Assembly (NCBI RefSeq): GCF_016107325.1
Contig: NZ_RCVT01000001.1
Span: forward strand, 992,001-1,056,000
From: Sphingomonas sp. MA1305
Lineage (GTDB): Bacteria; Pseudomonadota; Alphaproteobacteria; Sphingomonadales; Sphingomonadaceae
Length of the DNA: 64,000 nt
Reading direction: 5' to 3'
Part shown: one piece after another, positions 29,212-38,269 of the stretch
How the letters are laid out: each line of letters begins with the position of its first letter
Numbering within the stretch: the stretch's first letter is position 1
The notes under the pieces: generated by a model
The model's input: the letters and a program-made list of their open reading frames with translations, nothing else
Told to the model about the DNA's origin: nothing
Databases searched by the model: none
Position numbers and translations under genes: made by a program

Positions 29212-29739
29212 TGGGGTAATCGCCGCCGGGCGATCGTCCTGCCTGAAAAGTCGGGGCAGCCGGGATCGGCTGCCCCGTAGTTCAGGGAGGACCGGTCGAC
29301 AGGGAGGCGACCGGACGTCGCGCCCACAGGGGGAAGAAGGGCCGCGACAAGGATCGCTCTAGGTAGCGATTGTTGCGCGAAGATGTCATGGCGTGACCGG
29401 CGGCGGATTTGTTATGACGGCGGTGAGATCTCCCCATCTGTTTCCGAAAGCCTCCCGCAGGCATTATCGTAATTGCCGATGTAGCGCTGCTGGGGGGGCG
29501 CACGTGCCGCGAGCGATCGAGGGCATTGCCACTGTGCACGGTCCGCTGCTGAAAAGGCGCGCCCTGAACATACGTCTAGGCGCCGCATTTCGAGCGAAGG
29601 TGCGTCTCGCGATATACTGACCGTCGCCTCTCGCAGACGACGAGCAATATTCATTCGGTCACCGACCCGCCGCTCCTGGCGTGAGCGGCTTGCCCCGCCG
29701 CCGCTTTGCCAAGCGTCGCACGCGGCCTATCAGGGTGGC
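29212..29739. other. Intergenic stretch, terminator then no gene recognised
   Basis: This 528-bp stretch between the UrcA and MHS transporter genes contains the terminator hairpin at 29253-29276. The remainder has short frames on both strands but none with a family motif or good ribosome-binding site. The composition is mixed and somewhat AT-richer after 29393. The promoter of the downstream transporter should lie near its 3' end. Confidence 0.5.
29253..29276 (+). terminator. Intrinsic terminator-like hairpin after the UrcA gene
   Basis: Arms GGGGCAGCC (29253-29261) and GGCTGCCCC (29268-29276) form a 9-bp perfect stem with a 6-nt loop, about 40 bp after the UrcA stop. There is no strong T-tract, so efficiency is uncertain. 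Confidence 0.6.
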
Positions 29740-31032
29740 ATGCAGGCTCCGTCTCCTCGTCGCATCCTGACCGCCAGCCTCGTCGGCACGGCGGTCGAAT
29801 TCTACGACTTCTATATCTACGCGACCGCAGCGGCACTGGTATTTCCGGCGCTGTTCTTTCCCGGCGAAAGCCCGGCGGCGCGGCAGTTGCTCAGCTTCGC
29901 GACCTTCGCAGTGGCCTTCTTCGCCCGGCCGATCGGGGCGGCGGTGTTCGGCCATTTCGGCGATCGCATCGGCCGCAAGTCGACGCTGGTCGCCAGCCTG
30001 ATGCTGATGGGCGGATCGACCGTCGCCATCGCCTTCCTGCCGACCTACGCTCAGATCGAGCGCATGGCTCCGCAGATGGGCTGGCTCGCCCCCTTGCTGC
30101 TTTGCCTGCTCCGCCTCGGCCAGGGTCTGGGTCTGGGTGGCGAATGGGGCGGTGCGGCGCTGCTGGCCGTCGAGAATGCCCCGCCGCATCGCCGCAATAC
30201 CTGGGGGATGTTCCCACCGCTCGGCGCGCCGGTCGGGTTCATCATGGCAAACGGACTGTTCCTGCTGATCGGCCTCGGGCTGGACGAAGCGGCGTTCCGA
30301 AGCTGGGGCTGGCGGCTGCCCTTCTTGGTCAGCGCGGTGCTGGTGATGCTCGGCCTGTGGGTTCGCCTCAAGCTGACCGAGACGCCCGCCTTCGTCGAGG
30401 CGGCCAAGGCGGAGGCTCTGCCGAAGGTGCCGATCGCGACGCTGCTGTCCGGCCACGGCCGTGCGCTGGTGGCGGGGACGGGGGGCGTGATCGCCTGTTT
30501 CGCGCTCTTCTATCTCGCGACCGCCTTCACCTTGAGCTACGGCACCGCCACGCTGCACTATGGGCGGGAAGCCTTGCTGGCGTGCGAACTGGTCGCGATC
30601 CTGTTCCTCGCCGGCGGGGTGATCGTCGCCAGCATGCTTGCCGACCGCCATGGCGCGCGGCCGATGCTGATGCTCGGCTTCGGCGGCTGCATCGTCGCGG
30701 GGCTGCTGATGGGGCCGATGCTCGGCGCGGGCTCGCTGGCGATCGTCTTCGCCTGGCTGGCCTTTGCCCTGTTCGTGATGGGCTTCGCCTATGGACCGCT
30801 CGGCGGCTGGCTGCCCGAGCTGTTCCCGGCAGGGGTGCGCTACACCGGCGTGTCGATGACCTTCAACATGGGCGGGATCATCGGCGGCGCGCTGGCGCCG
30901 ATCGCCGCACAGATGCTGGCGACGCGCGGTCTTTGGTGGATCGGACTGTATCTCGTCGGAGCTGGCCTGCTCAGCCTCGCCGGCATGGCGCTGCTGCCGC
31001 GTGGCGTCAGGATTCCGCGCGCAACAGGGTGA
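29740..31032 (+). CDS. MFS transporter, metabolite:H+ symporter (MHS) family
   Basis: Inner-membrane protein of 430 residues with 12 predicted helices. The family signature VGTAVEFYDFYIYATAAALVFP in the first helix, the GDRIGRKSTL loop and the RLGQGLGLGGEWGGAALL segment identify the MHS subfamily, which imports organic acids, shikimate, proline/betaine or citrate with protons. The precise substrate cannot be told. The start at 29740 fits the family N-terminus. The 3' end overlaps the convergent rsmD gene by 26 bp. Confidence 0.92.
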   Translation: MQAPSPRRILTASLVGTAVEFYDFYIYATAAALVFPALFFPGESPAARQLLSFATFAVAFFARPIGAAVFGHFGDRIGRKSTLVASLMLMGGSTVAIAFLPTYAQIERMAPQMGWLAPLLLCLLRLGQGLGLGGEWGGAALLAVENAPPHRRNTWGMFPPLGAPVGFIMANGLFLLIGLGLDEAAFRSWGWRLPFLVSAVLVMLGLWVRLKLTETPAFVEAAKAEALPKVPIATLLSGHGRALVAGTGGVIACFALFYLATAFTLSYGTATLHYGREALLACELVAILFLAGGVIVASMLADRHGARPMLMLGFGGCIVAGLLMGPMLGAGSLAIVFAWLAFALFVMGFAYGPLGGWLPELFPAGVRYTGVSMTFNMGGIIGGALAPIAAQMLATRGLWWIGLYLVGAGLLSLAGMALLPRGVRIPRATG

Positions 31033-31546
31033 GGCGTGCCTTGCCGTGGACGCGGGTGGCGTCGATGGTGAAGCCCGCCACGGCGATTTCCTCGGCCTTG
31101 GCGGTCTCGACGCTGATCCAGGTCGCCGGGCCGGCCCAGCCGAGCCGCGCCAGCTTGTCGAGCGCGACCGCGCCCGCTCCGGTGCCATAAGGCGGGTCCA
31201 TCATGATCAGGTCGAGCGGCGCCCGCGCCGGGCCGAGCGCCATCACCGACGACGCGCGGACATCGCCACGCGCGCCGAGCTTGGCGAGATTGGCCTTGAG
31301 CGCATCGAGCGCGGCGCGATCCTGTTCGACGAACAGGCACGATCCGGCGCCGCGCGACAGCGCCTCGATACCCAATGCGCCGGAGCCGGCGAAGAGATCG
31401 GCGACGGCGAGCCCTTCGAAACTGCCTAGGCGGCTGGCCAGCATCGAGAACAGGGCTTCCCGCGTGCGATCGGCGGTCGGGCGCGTCGCGTCGCCCTTCG
31501 GTGCGACCAGCGGACGGCCGCGCCAGGTGCCGGCGATCACCCTCAT
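31007..31546 (-). CDS. rsmD: 16S rRNA (guanine966-N2)-methyltransferase RsmD
   Basis: S-adenosylmethionine-dependent enzyme of 179 residues that methylates G966 of 16S rRNA. It starts with the conserved MRVIAGTWRGR and has TADRTREALFS. The SAM-binding loop LFAGSGALGIE is at about residues 51-61, and the catalytic motif DPPYG starts at Asp117. The ATG overlaps the rluB-type gene stop by 4 bp (ATGA), giving translational coupling of two rRNA-modification genes, a common pairing. It overlaps the convergent MHS transporter gene at its 3' end. Confidence 0.95.
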   Translation of the reverse strand: MRVIAGTWRGRPLVAPKGDATRPTADRTREALFSMLASRLGSFEGLAVADLFAGSGALGIEALSRGAGSCLFVEQDRAALDALKANLAKLGARGDVRASSVMALGPARAPLDLIMMDPPYGTGAGAVALDKLARLGWAGPATWISVETAKAEEIAVAGFTIDATRVHGKARLTLLRAES

Positions 31547-32829
31547 GCCTTGCCCCCACGCGGACGGCGCGGGCCACCGCCAATCGGGCTGCCGCTGCCG
31601 GGGCTGCCGGATCGGGGACGATTGCCGCCGGGGCGGGGTGATCGCGGGCCATCGCCCGGGCGCGATGGTCGGCCACGCTGCTCGCCGGTGCCGGGCCGCG
31701 CGGCGCGGCGATCGCCCGCAGCTTCCGCTCGTGCCGGGCGGTTGCGCTCGCCTTCGGCGCCTGACCTTGCCGGACGCGTCCGCTCGGAAGCCGCGTTCGC
31801 TTTCGCCGGGCGAGTACGGTCATCACCACTGGCGCGCGAAAAGCGCGGGCGCTCCGAGCCGTCGCGGGGCAGCTGGGTGCGCGTCCGGCCGGCCTGCCCG
31901 TCGCGGGGGGATGTGGCGCGAGTCGGCTGCGGGCGGGTCGTCCCGCTCGCGGCTGTCGGTCGGGCCGCCCCGTCGGACCGGGCGCGGCTGCGGGCGGCAC
32001 GATCGACGGTCGGCGCGCTGCGAAACCCGGGACGCGGCTCCGCCGACACCGTCACGAACGACTCGTCCGGCACACCGCCATTCAGCGTGCGGCGAAAGGC
32101 GACCAATTCGTGCTGCTTGACCTCGCCGACCTCGCCGACCGGCAGGTCGCCGAGCACGAAGGGGCCGTAGCGGATGCGGATCAGCCGGCCGACCTGCAGG
32201 CCGAGGTGTTCGAGGACGCGGCGCACCTCGCGATTCTTGCCCTCGGTCAGCGTCATCTCGATCCAGACGTTGGCGCCGGTCCGCCGCTCGATATTGGCGT
32301 CGATCGAGCCGTAGCGAACCCCCTCGATCTCGATACCGTCGGCGAGATCCTCGAGCTGCGCCTGAGTGATGTTGCCATAGGCACGGACGCGATAGGTCCG
32401 CTCCACCCCGGTCGCCGGCAGTTCGAGCTGACGCTTGAAGCCGCCGTCGGTGGTCAGCAGCAGCAGCCCCTCGGTGTTGAGATCGAGCCGGCCGACCGGC
32501 ACCAGCCGCGGCAGGTCGTGCGGCAAGCGCTCGTAGATCGTCGGCCGTCCGCGCGGATCGCGTTCGGTGACGAGCAGGCCGGTGGGCTTGTGGAACAGGA
32601 ACAGTCGGGTCGGCTCCGGCGTCGCGACCGGATTGCCGTCGACGGTGATCCCCTTCAGCGAGGTCAGCACGGTCGCCGGCGTGTCGATCACCACGCCGTC
32701 GCGGGCGACGCGCCCGCCGGCGATCATGCGCTCGACTTCGCGACGCGACGCAATGCCGGCACGGGCGAGGAGCTTGGCGATGCGATCGCCGCGGGACGAA
32801 CCGGAGGTGGGGGCCATGCGGCGGCTCAT
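31543..32829 (-). CDS. RluB/RsuA-type pseudouridine synthase with long basic tail
   Basis: rRNA pseudouridine synthase of 428 residues. An S4 RNA-binding domain is at the N-terminus (RIAKLLARAGIASRREVERMI). The catalytic domain contains the signature VGRLDLNTEGLLLLTTDG with the active-site Asp, then the KxREVRRVLEHLG motif. The final 170 or so residues are low-complexity and rich in Arg, Pro, Ala and Gly, much longer than in E. coli RluB. Such tails are frequent in alphaproteobacterial homologues. Starts at 32829 and 32817 are both possible. It is coupled to rsmD. Confidence 0.9.
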   Translation of the reverse strand: MSRRMAPTSGSSRGDRIAKLLARAGIASRREVERMIAGGRVARDGVVIDTPATVLTSLKGITVDGNPVATPEPTRLFLFHKPTGLLVTERDPRGRPTIYERLPHDLPRLVPVGRLDLNTEGLLLLTTDGGFKRQLELPATGVERTYRVRAYGNITQAQLEDLADGIEIEGVRYGSIDANIERRTGANVWIEMTLTEGKNREVRRVLEHLGLQVGRLIRIRYGPFVLGDLPVGEVGEVKQHELVAFRRTLNGGVPDESFVTVSAEPRPGFRSAPTVDRAARSRARSDGAARPTAASGTTRPQPTRATSPRDGQAGRTRTQLPRDGSERPRFSRASGDDRTRPAKANAASERTRPARSGAEGERNRPARAEAAGDRRAARPGTGEQRGRPSRPGDGPRSPRPGGNRPRSGSPGSGSPIGGGPRRPRGGKA

Positions 32830-32930
32830 AACGCGATCCCACTTATGTTGCGAAATATTTGCGACCGAACCGGCCAACGCGCGTTAAGTCGCGCAGGCGT
32901 AACGAAATGAACGCCGCGCGGAGCGGGTGG

Positions 32931-33365
32931 ATGTTGTTCGGGAAGAAGAAGCGACGGATCGTGCGGTTGCTCGTCGTCGAGGATGAACCGCTGGTCGCCT
33001 TCGACACGGAGCATTTCCTCACCGACGCTGGCTATGAGATCGTCGCGACGGTCGACCGGGTCGCGCAGGCGGTCGAGCTGATCGCCTCGGGCACGGCCCT
33101 CGATCTGGTCTTGGTCGACGTCAGCCTGGCGGACGGCTCCGGCCTCGACGTCGCGCGGGCGGCGGCAGACCATAACGTCCATGTGCTGTTCGTCACCGGC
33201 AATTGCCCGGTGGAGGCGGCGACGCTCGCCGCCGGCTGCCTCGCCAAACCCTATGCACAGCGCGACCTGATCGGCGCGATCGCCGCGATCGAGACTCATC
33301 TCGACGGCCGCAAGCCGCGCAAGCTGCCCAACGGCTTCCGCCTGTTCGTCGGCATGGACGCCTGA
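32931..33365 (+). CDS. Stand-alone response regulator receiver protein
   Basis: A single receiver domain of about 144 residues with no output domain. The phospho-acceptor Asp63 lies in LVLVDVSLADGSG, the acidic pocket is VVEDEP, the conserved Thr89 lies in FVTGN and Lys106 in LAKPY. It therefore appears active. The short basic N-terminus (FGKKKRR) precedes the domain. Its partner kinase is not adjacent; the orphan kinase in this window is 21 kb away. An earlier in-frame ATG at 32907 is possible; 32931 sits after GGAGCGGG. Confidence 0.85.
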   Translation: MLFGKKKRRIVRLLVVEDEPLVAFDTEHFLTDAGYEIVATVDRVAQAVELIASGTALDLVLVDVSLADGSGLDVARAAADHNVHVLFVTGNCPVEAATLAAGCLAKPYAQRDLIGAIAAIETHLDGRKPRKLPNGFRLFVGMDA

Positions 33366-33443
33366 TCGCGCCATTCACCACATGGACTTGATCGCGGCAT
33401 CCGCTCTATGCCGTGGGCCGGTATGGGGCGGGGTGGTGCCTGG

Positions 33444-34778
33444 ATGGATCAGTTGCAGTCGCGGACATGGTGGGACGGCGCCGGGCCGTACATGGAGCGT
33501 GGGCCGATCGCCGCGCTGGCGCTGGGTCTGTCGTCCGGCTTTCCCTATGCGATGATCGGCGCGACGCTGACGACGCGGTTGGCGCAGGACGGCATCGACA
33601 AGAAGACGGTGACGGCATTCAGCCTCGCCTTCCTAGTCTACAATCTGAAATTTCTGTGGGCCTGGGTGGTCGACGGCGTCCGGCTGCCAGTGATCGGCCG
33701 ACTGGGCCAGCGCGTATCGTGGCTGCTCGTCGCCGGTGCCCTGGTCATCGCCGCCGTGGTCCATCTCGCGCTGGTCGATCCGCGGGCGGATATCGCCGCG
33801 ATGGCGCTTGCCGCGATCCTGGTCGGCGCCGCCGGCGCGACCTTCGACATCGTCATCGACGCGTATCGTATCGAGATGCTGGAGCCGCGCCAACTCGGCG
33901 TCGGCTCGGGGATGAGCCAATATGGCTGGCGCATTGGCTCCGCCGGCGCCGGTGCGCTGGCGCTGATCGTCGCCGAACGGTTCGGCTGGTCGGCGGCCTA
34001 TATCGCCTGTGCGATCTTCGCGCTGCCGGCGATGCTCTGCGGTATCAGCTTCGGCGAGCCGGAACGGTATCGCGAGCCCGTCGCACGGCGCGGGATCGGC
34101 GAGGCGGCGCGCGCCGTCTGGGGGCCGTTCGTGCAGTTCTTCACCCGACCCGGCGCGTTCCTCGTCCTCACGTTCATCCTGATCCACAAGGTCGGTGACA
34201 CGCTTGCGAATCTGACCTTCCGCCTGCTGTTCGACGATCTCAAATTCACCGGCGACGAAATCGCCTTCTACGACGTCTTCGTCGGCTTTCTCGCCTATCT
34301 GATCGGCATCTTCATCGGCGGCGTGCTCTATGCCCGACTGGGGCTGAAGCGGTCGGTGCTGATCGCACTGGTGCTGATGGCGGTGTCGAACCTCAGTTTC
34401 GCCTTGCTCGCCGCGGCGGGACATTCGAACCTTGGCATGGCCGGCGCGATCGGCTTCGAAAATATCGCCAGCGGCTATGGCGGGGTGGTGGTCATTGCCT
34501 ATTTTTCGGCCTTGTGCGACCTGCGCTTCACCGCGGCCCAGTTCGCGCTGATCTCCGCCGCGGCGAGCATCCTCGGCCGGATCGTCACGGGAACGACCGC
34601 CGGCGCGCTGATCGAGGCGCTGGGCTACGTCGATTTCTACCTGCTGACGACCGTCTTGGCGATGCCCGGCGTACTGCTGTTCTGGTGGATGAGCCGGACG
34701 GGGCTGGTCGACCGATCGATCGGCAGCGCGGGCATCGACGGTCCGGGCGATGCGCGGGCGGAGGAGACCGCCGCCTAG
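33444..34778 (+). CDS. AmpG-like MFS transporter
   Basis: Inner-membrane protein of about 444 residues with 12 or so helices. The N-terminal LALGLSSGFPYAMIGATLTTRLAQDGI and the KFLWAWVVDGV segment match the AmpG family, which imports anhydromuropeptides for cell-wall recycling, and related SLC33-type carriers. I chose the ATG at 33444 (MDQLQ), which lets the conserved region start as in relatives; ATGs at 33408 and 33423 are alternatives. The function as a muropeptide permease is likely but not proven by sequence. The stop is shared in a CTAG with the convergent gene. Confidence 0.85.
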   Translation: MDQLQSRTWWDGAGPYMERGPIAALALGLSSGFPYAMIGATLTTRLAQDGIDKKTVTAFSLAFLVYNLKFLWAWVVDGVRLPVIGRLGQRVSWLLVAGALVIAAVVHLALVDPRADIAAMALAAILVGAAGATFDIVIDAYRIEMLEPRQLGVGSGMSQYGWRIGSAGAGALALIVAERFGWSAAYIACAIFALPAMLCGISFGEPERYREPVARRGIGEAARAVWGPFVQFFTRPGAFLVLTFILIHKVGDTLANLTFRLLFDDLKFTGDEIAFYDVFVGFLAYLIGIFIGGVLYARLGLKRSVLIALVLMAVSNLSFALLAAAGHSNLGMAGAIGFENIASGYGGVVVIAYFSALCDLRFTAAQFALISAAASILGRIVTGTTAGALIEALGYVDFYLLTTVLAMPGVLLFWWMSRTGLVDRSIGSAGIDGPGDARAEETAA

Positions 34779-35203
34779 ACGCAAATAGGGCGACCCTCGT
34801 CGGCGAAGCTGGCGGCGACCGCTGCGGCACTGGCTAGGACGCCATCGACCCGCCGCATCGCGAGCAGGTCGGCGAGCAGCAGGCGCGCGACCTCGGACCC
34901 CGTCTCGACCCGCGCGACGATGGTCAGCAGCGCGCGTTCGGCGGCGGTCATGCGGGCGCAGCAGCATGGCGCGATCGCGATCGTGTCCGCCGCCGTGCCG
35001 GCAAGATCCGCCATCAGCGCGCGCAGCAGCACCAGCGGGCGCTGAAACGCCTCGCCAAAGGCGCTGAACAGCGCATGGGCGGCGCGCGCATCGGCGAGGC
35101 CATGAGCACCCATCCTTCGGATCGCGAACAGCGCCAGCCGCGCGTTCGGGCAGGCGGGCAGCGTATGCGGCAAGGGATGGAGCGTGGTGCTGACGTCGGA
35201 CAT
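34775..35203 (-). CDS. DUF6628 family protein
   Basis: A 142-residue cytoplasmic protein of a small family found mainly in sphingomonads. The conserved core is LPACPNARLALFAIRRMGAH, then helices and a cysteine cluster APCCCARMTAAE, followed by a helical C-terminus. The cysteines could bind metal, which is a guess. No function is established. I chose the ATG at 35203. It is convergent with the AmpG-like gene, the two stops overlapping in CTAG, and lies upstream of and in the same direction as folC's downstream region. Confidence 0.8.
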   Translation of the reverse strand: MSDVSTTLHPLPHTLPACPNARLALFAIRRMGAHGLADARAAHALFSAFGEAFQRPLVLLRALMADLAGTAADTIAIAPCCCARMTAAERALLTIVARVETGSEVARLLLADLLAMRRVDGVLASAAAVAASFADEGRPICV

Positions 35204-35271
35204 TCTGCGACTCCTCTGAGCGAACCGCATCGTCCGCGATCCGCTATTGCAAGTCAATCGCAGTGATAGCG

Positions 35272-36579
35272 TCAGTCGGGCGCTTCATCGTTCAAGCGCA
35301 ACGCGATGCCGGCGAGGTACAGCGACCCGGCGATCAGCACCACGGCATCGTCGCGAATCATGCCGAGTGCCGCGGGCAGATCGGCGGCGGTATCAGCGGG
35401 CAGACCCAGGCTGGCCGCGTGTGCCGAAAGGCGGGCGGGTGGATGACTGTCGTGCCCCGGCACCGGCACCGCGATCATGCGCGAGGCATGCGGCGCGAGC
35501 AGGCGCAGCACGCCGTCTGCATCCTTGTTGGACAGCAGTCCGGCGACCAGCACCACCGGTCGGCCGCGCGCGATGCCGTCGAGCGCCCGGGCAACGGGTT
35601 GCGCCGCGGAGGGATTATGCGCGCCGTCCAGCCATAGTTCGCTGGCGGGGGTCAGCAGGGCGTGCAGCGGACCGTCGCCGAGGCGCTGCATCCGCGCCGG
35701 CCATTGCGCCCAGTCGGCGGCGGCGCGCATCGCCGCTTCGGGCACGGTGACGGCGCCCTGGTGACGCAGCATTGCGATCGCCAGGGCGTAATTGCGGGTC
35801 TGATGCGGCCCGACCAATCGCGGCCGTGGTGCGACGAGCGCGAAGCCGGTGTCGCGATAGCGGATCGTCGTCCGTGCGCTCTCGCTCCACCATTGCCGAT
35901 GCCGCGCGATTACCGGCGCGCCGACCGCCGCCGCCGCCGCCTCGACCCGCTCCCGGGCGGGGCGGGCGTAATTCATCGTCACCAGCGGCACGCCGGGCTT
36001 GGCGATCCCGGCCTTCTCCGCGGCGATTCCGGCGAGCTGGTTGCCGAGAAAGGCTTCGTGATCGAGGCCGAGCGCGGCGATGCCGGTCACCACCGGCTTG
36101 CGGATCACGTTGGTTGCATCGAGCCGGCCGCCAAGCCCGACCTCGACGATCGTTGCCGCTGCAGGCGCGCGGGCGAAGGCGAGAAAGGCGGCGGCAGTGG
36201 TGACTTCGAAGAAGCTGGCGCCGATGCCGTCGGCATGGTCCAGGACCTCGGTGAGCAGCGCGGCGAGCGTCGCGTCGTCGACCAGCCGGCCGCCGATCCG
36301 GATCCGCTCGTTGAAGCGGACCAGATGCGGGCTGGTGAAGACATGGACGCGATGGCCTGCCGCCTCCATCGCCGCGCGCAGGAAGGCGCAGGTCGACCCC
36401 TTGCCGTTGGTGCCGGCGACGTGGAAGACCGGCGGCATTGCATCCTGCGGATCGCCGAGCCGGGCGAGCAGCCGCGTGATTCGTTCCAGCCCGAGCACGT
36501 CCGCACCGGGCGACAGCGCCGCCAGGCGGTCGAGCTGCGCCTGGACGGCGGGATCGGAGGACATCGCGTGATCGGGCAT
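35272..36579 (-). CDS. folC: Bifunctional folylpolyglutamate / dihydrofolate synthase
   Basis: Makes dihydrofolate and adds glutamates to folates, ATP-dependent. It is 435 residues with the Mur-ligase fold. The P-loop GTNGKGST is at about residues 56-63. The downstream segments TSPHLVRFNERIRI and FFEVTTAAAF, and the C-terminal LDGAHNPSAA, are typical. I chose the ATG at 36579 behind GGGAGGGG, over a GTG 6 bp upstream. It is the last gene of the pyrF-trp-accD operon, 32 bp after accD. The trpBA-accD-folC order is a known alphaproteobacterial arrangement. Confidence 0.95.
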   Translation of the reverse strand: MPDHAMSSDPAVQAQLDRLAALSPGADVLGLERITRLLARLGDPQDAMPPVFHVAGTNGKGSTCAFLRAAMEAAGHRVHVFTSPHLVRFNERIRIGGRLVDDATLAALLTEVLDHADGIGASFFEVTTAAAFLAFARAPAAATIVEVGLGGRLDATNVIRKPVVTGIAALGLDHEAFLGNQLAGIAAEKAGIAKPGVPLVTMNYARPARERVEAAAAAVGAPVIARHRQWWSESARTTIRYRDTGFALVAPRPRLVGPHQTRNYALAIAMLRHQGAVTVPEAAMRAAADWAQWPARMQRLGDGPLHALLTPASELWLDGAHNPSAAQPVARALDGIARGRPVVLVAGLLSNKDADGVLRLLAPHASRMIAVPVPGHDSHPPARLSAHAASLGLPADTAADLPAALGMIRDDAVVLIAGSLYLAGIALRLNDEAPD

Positions 36580-36611
36580 CGCCACCCCTCCCGCAACCGA
36601 CAGGAACGCCG

Positions 36612-37469
36612 TTACGCCGCCTGGGCGGTCGGCCGGAGGTAGCCGATCACTGTCGCCAGCCGCTCGCGCAGGTCGCGGCGGTGCACGACCATGTCGAGCA
36701 TGCCGTGGTCGAGCAGATATTCGGCCCGCTGGAAGCCTTCGGGTAGCTTCTCGCGGATCGTGCTTTCGATGACGCGGGCGCCGGCGAAGCCGATCAGCGC
36801 GTTCGGCTCGGCGATCTGGACATCGCCCAGCATCGCATAGCTGGCGGTGACGCCGCCGGTGGTCGGATCGGTCAGCACGACGATATAGGGCAAGCCCGCG
36901 TCATGCAGCATCTGGATGGCGACGGTGCTGCGCGGCATCTGCATCAGGCTGAGGATGCCTTCCTGCATGCGCGCACCGCCGGCGGCGGTGAAGATCAAAT
37001 AGGGCGCCCGATCGGCAATCGCCGCCTCGACGCCGCGGACGAAGGCCTCGCCGACCGCCAGGCCCATCGAACCGCCCATGAAGGCGAAGTCCTGTACGCC
37101 CATCACCACGCGGTGGCCATGGATCGTGCCGCGCGCATTGATCAGCGCATCCTGTTCCTGCGCACTGGTCCGCGCCGCCTTCAGCCGATCGCTGTAGCGC
37201 TTGGAGTCGCGGAACTTCAGCGGATCCTCGGGCACCTTGGGCGGGGCGATCTCGGCGCAACTGCCCTCGTCGAGGATCTGCGCGAAGCGCTGCTTGGGGC
37301 CGATGCGCTCGTGATGGTCGCACTTCGGACAGACGTAGAGATTCTCCTCCAATTCCTTGGAGAAGACCATCTGGCCGCAGCCCTTGCACTTGTGCCAGAG
37401 ATTCTCTTCCGACGTCTCGCGCGTGGTGACGCGGGACAGCGCGTTGCGGACGCTGGTGATCCAGCTCAT
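36612..37469 (-). CDS. accD: Acetyl-CoA carboxylase carboxyltransferase beta subunit
   Basis: Beta subunit of the carboxyltransferase that makes malonyl-CoA for fatty-acid synthesis, working with AccA. It is 285 residues. The N-terminal zinc ribbon is intact with Cys28, Cys31, Cys47 and Cys50. The crotonase-like core contains [12 protein letters not shown] and [10 protein letters not shown]. The ATG overlaps the trpA stop by 4 bp. Its neighbours trpA upstream and folC downstream match the common alphaproteobacterial order. Confidence 0.97.
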   Translation of the reverse strand: MSWITSVRNALSRVTTRETSEENLWHKCKGCGQMVFSKELEENLYVCPKCDHHERIGPKQRFAQILDEGSCAEIAPPKVPEDPLKFRDSKRYSDRLKAARTSAQEQDALINARGTIHGHRVVMGVQDFAFMGGSMGLAVGEAFVRGVEAAIADRAPYLIFTAAGGARMQEGILSLMQMPRSTVAIQMLHDAGLPYIVVLTDPTTGGVTASYAMLGDVQIAEPNALIGFAGARVIESTIREKLPEGFQRAEYLLDHGMLDMVVHRRDLRERLATVIGYLRPTAQAA

Positions 37470-38269
37470 GCCATGACCTTTCGGGCGGTCGCGAGGGCGG
37501 CCGCGAGGGATTGGATATAGGGGGTGACCGCCGCCGGCGCATCCTGGCCATGTTTTGCGACGATCTCGACGATCGCGGAGCCGACGACGACGCCATCGGC
37601 GACGGCGCTGATCGCCGCCGCCTGTTCGGGCGTCCGGACGCCGAATCCGACCGCGACCGGCAGGTCGGTCGCCGCGTTCAGCCGGGCGACGGCGCTGTCG
37701 ATCGAGGCCTGTGCGGCCTGTTGCAAACCGGTGATGCCCGCCACCGAGACATAATAAAGAAAGCCGCCGGCACCATCCAGCACCTGTGGCAGGCGGGCGG
37801 CATCGGTCGTCGGGGTGGCGAGGCGGATCGATGCGATCCCTCGGGCGCGCAGATCCGGCCCGAGCGAATCATCCTCTTCCGGCGGGATGTCGACACAGAT
37901 CACGCCGTCGACGCCGGCCTCGGCGGCGGCGGCCGCGAACCAGTCGGACCCGCGGCGCAGCATCGGATTGGCATAGCCCATCAGCACCAGCGGCACGTCG
38001 GGGTGCCGGGCGCGGAAATCCGTGGCGATGGCTAGGATGTCAGCGGTGCGGGTGCCGGCGGCGAGGCTGCGCACGTTGGCGGCTTGGATCGCCGGGCCGT
38101 CAGCCATCGGATCGGTGAACGGCATGCCCAGCTCGATCACATCGGCGCCGCCGGCGACGAGCGCATCGAGGATCGCCGGTGTCGCCGCGGGATGCGGATC
38201 ACCCGCGGTGACGAAGGTGACCAGCGCCGGGCGCCCCTTGGCGAAGGCTGCCGCCAAGCGCGCGCTCAT
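37466..38269 (-). CDS. trpA: Tryptophan synthase alpha subunit
   Basis: Cleaves indole-3-glycerol phosphate to indole and glyceraldehyde 3-phosphate; partner of TrpB. It is 267 residues. The catalytic acids are Glu46 and Asp57 in [14 protein letters not shown], with the same 11-residue spacing as the E. coli pair. The phosphate-binding [11 protein letters not shown] and GSAIVEI are near the C-terminus. I chose the ATG at 38269, which overlaps the trpB stop by 4 bp, over an in-frame start upstream inside trpB. Confidence 0.97.
   Translation of the reverse strand: MSARLAAAFAKGRPALVTFVTAGDPHPAATPAILDALVAGGADVIELGMPFTDPMADGPAIQAANVRSLAAGTRTADILAIATDFRARHPDVPLVLMGYANPMLRRGSDWFAAAAAEAGVDGVICVDIPPEEDDSLGPDLRARGIASIRLATPTTDAARLPQVLDGAGGFLYYVSVAGITGLQQAAQASIDSAVARLNAATDLPVAVGFGVRTPEQAAAISAVADGVVVGSAIVEIVAKHGQDAPAAVTPYIQSLAAALATARKVMA

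Noticed and set aside
29393..29654. Short frames on both strands between the UrcA and MHS genes
   Set aside because: No ribosome-binding site, no recognisable family and composition unlike neighbouring genes.
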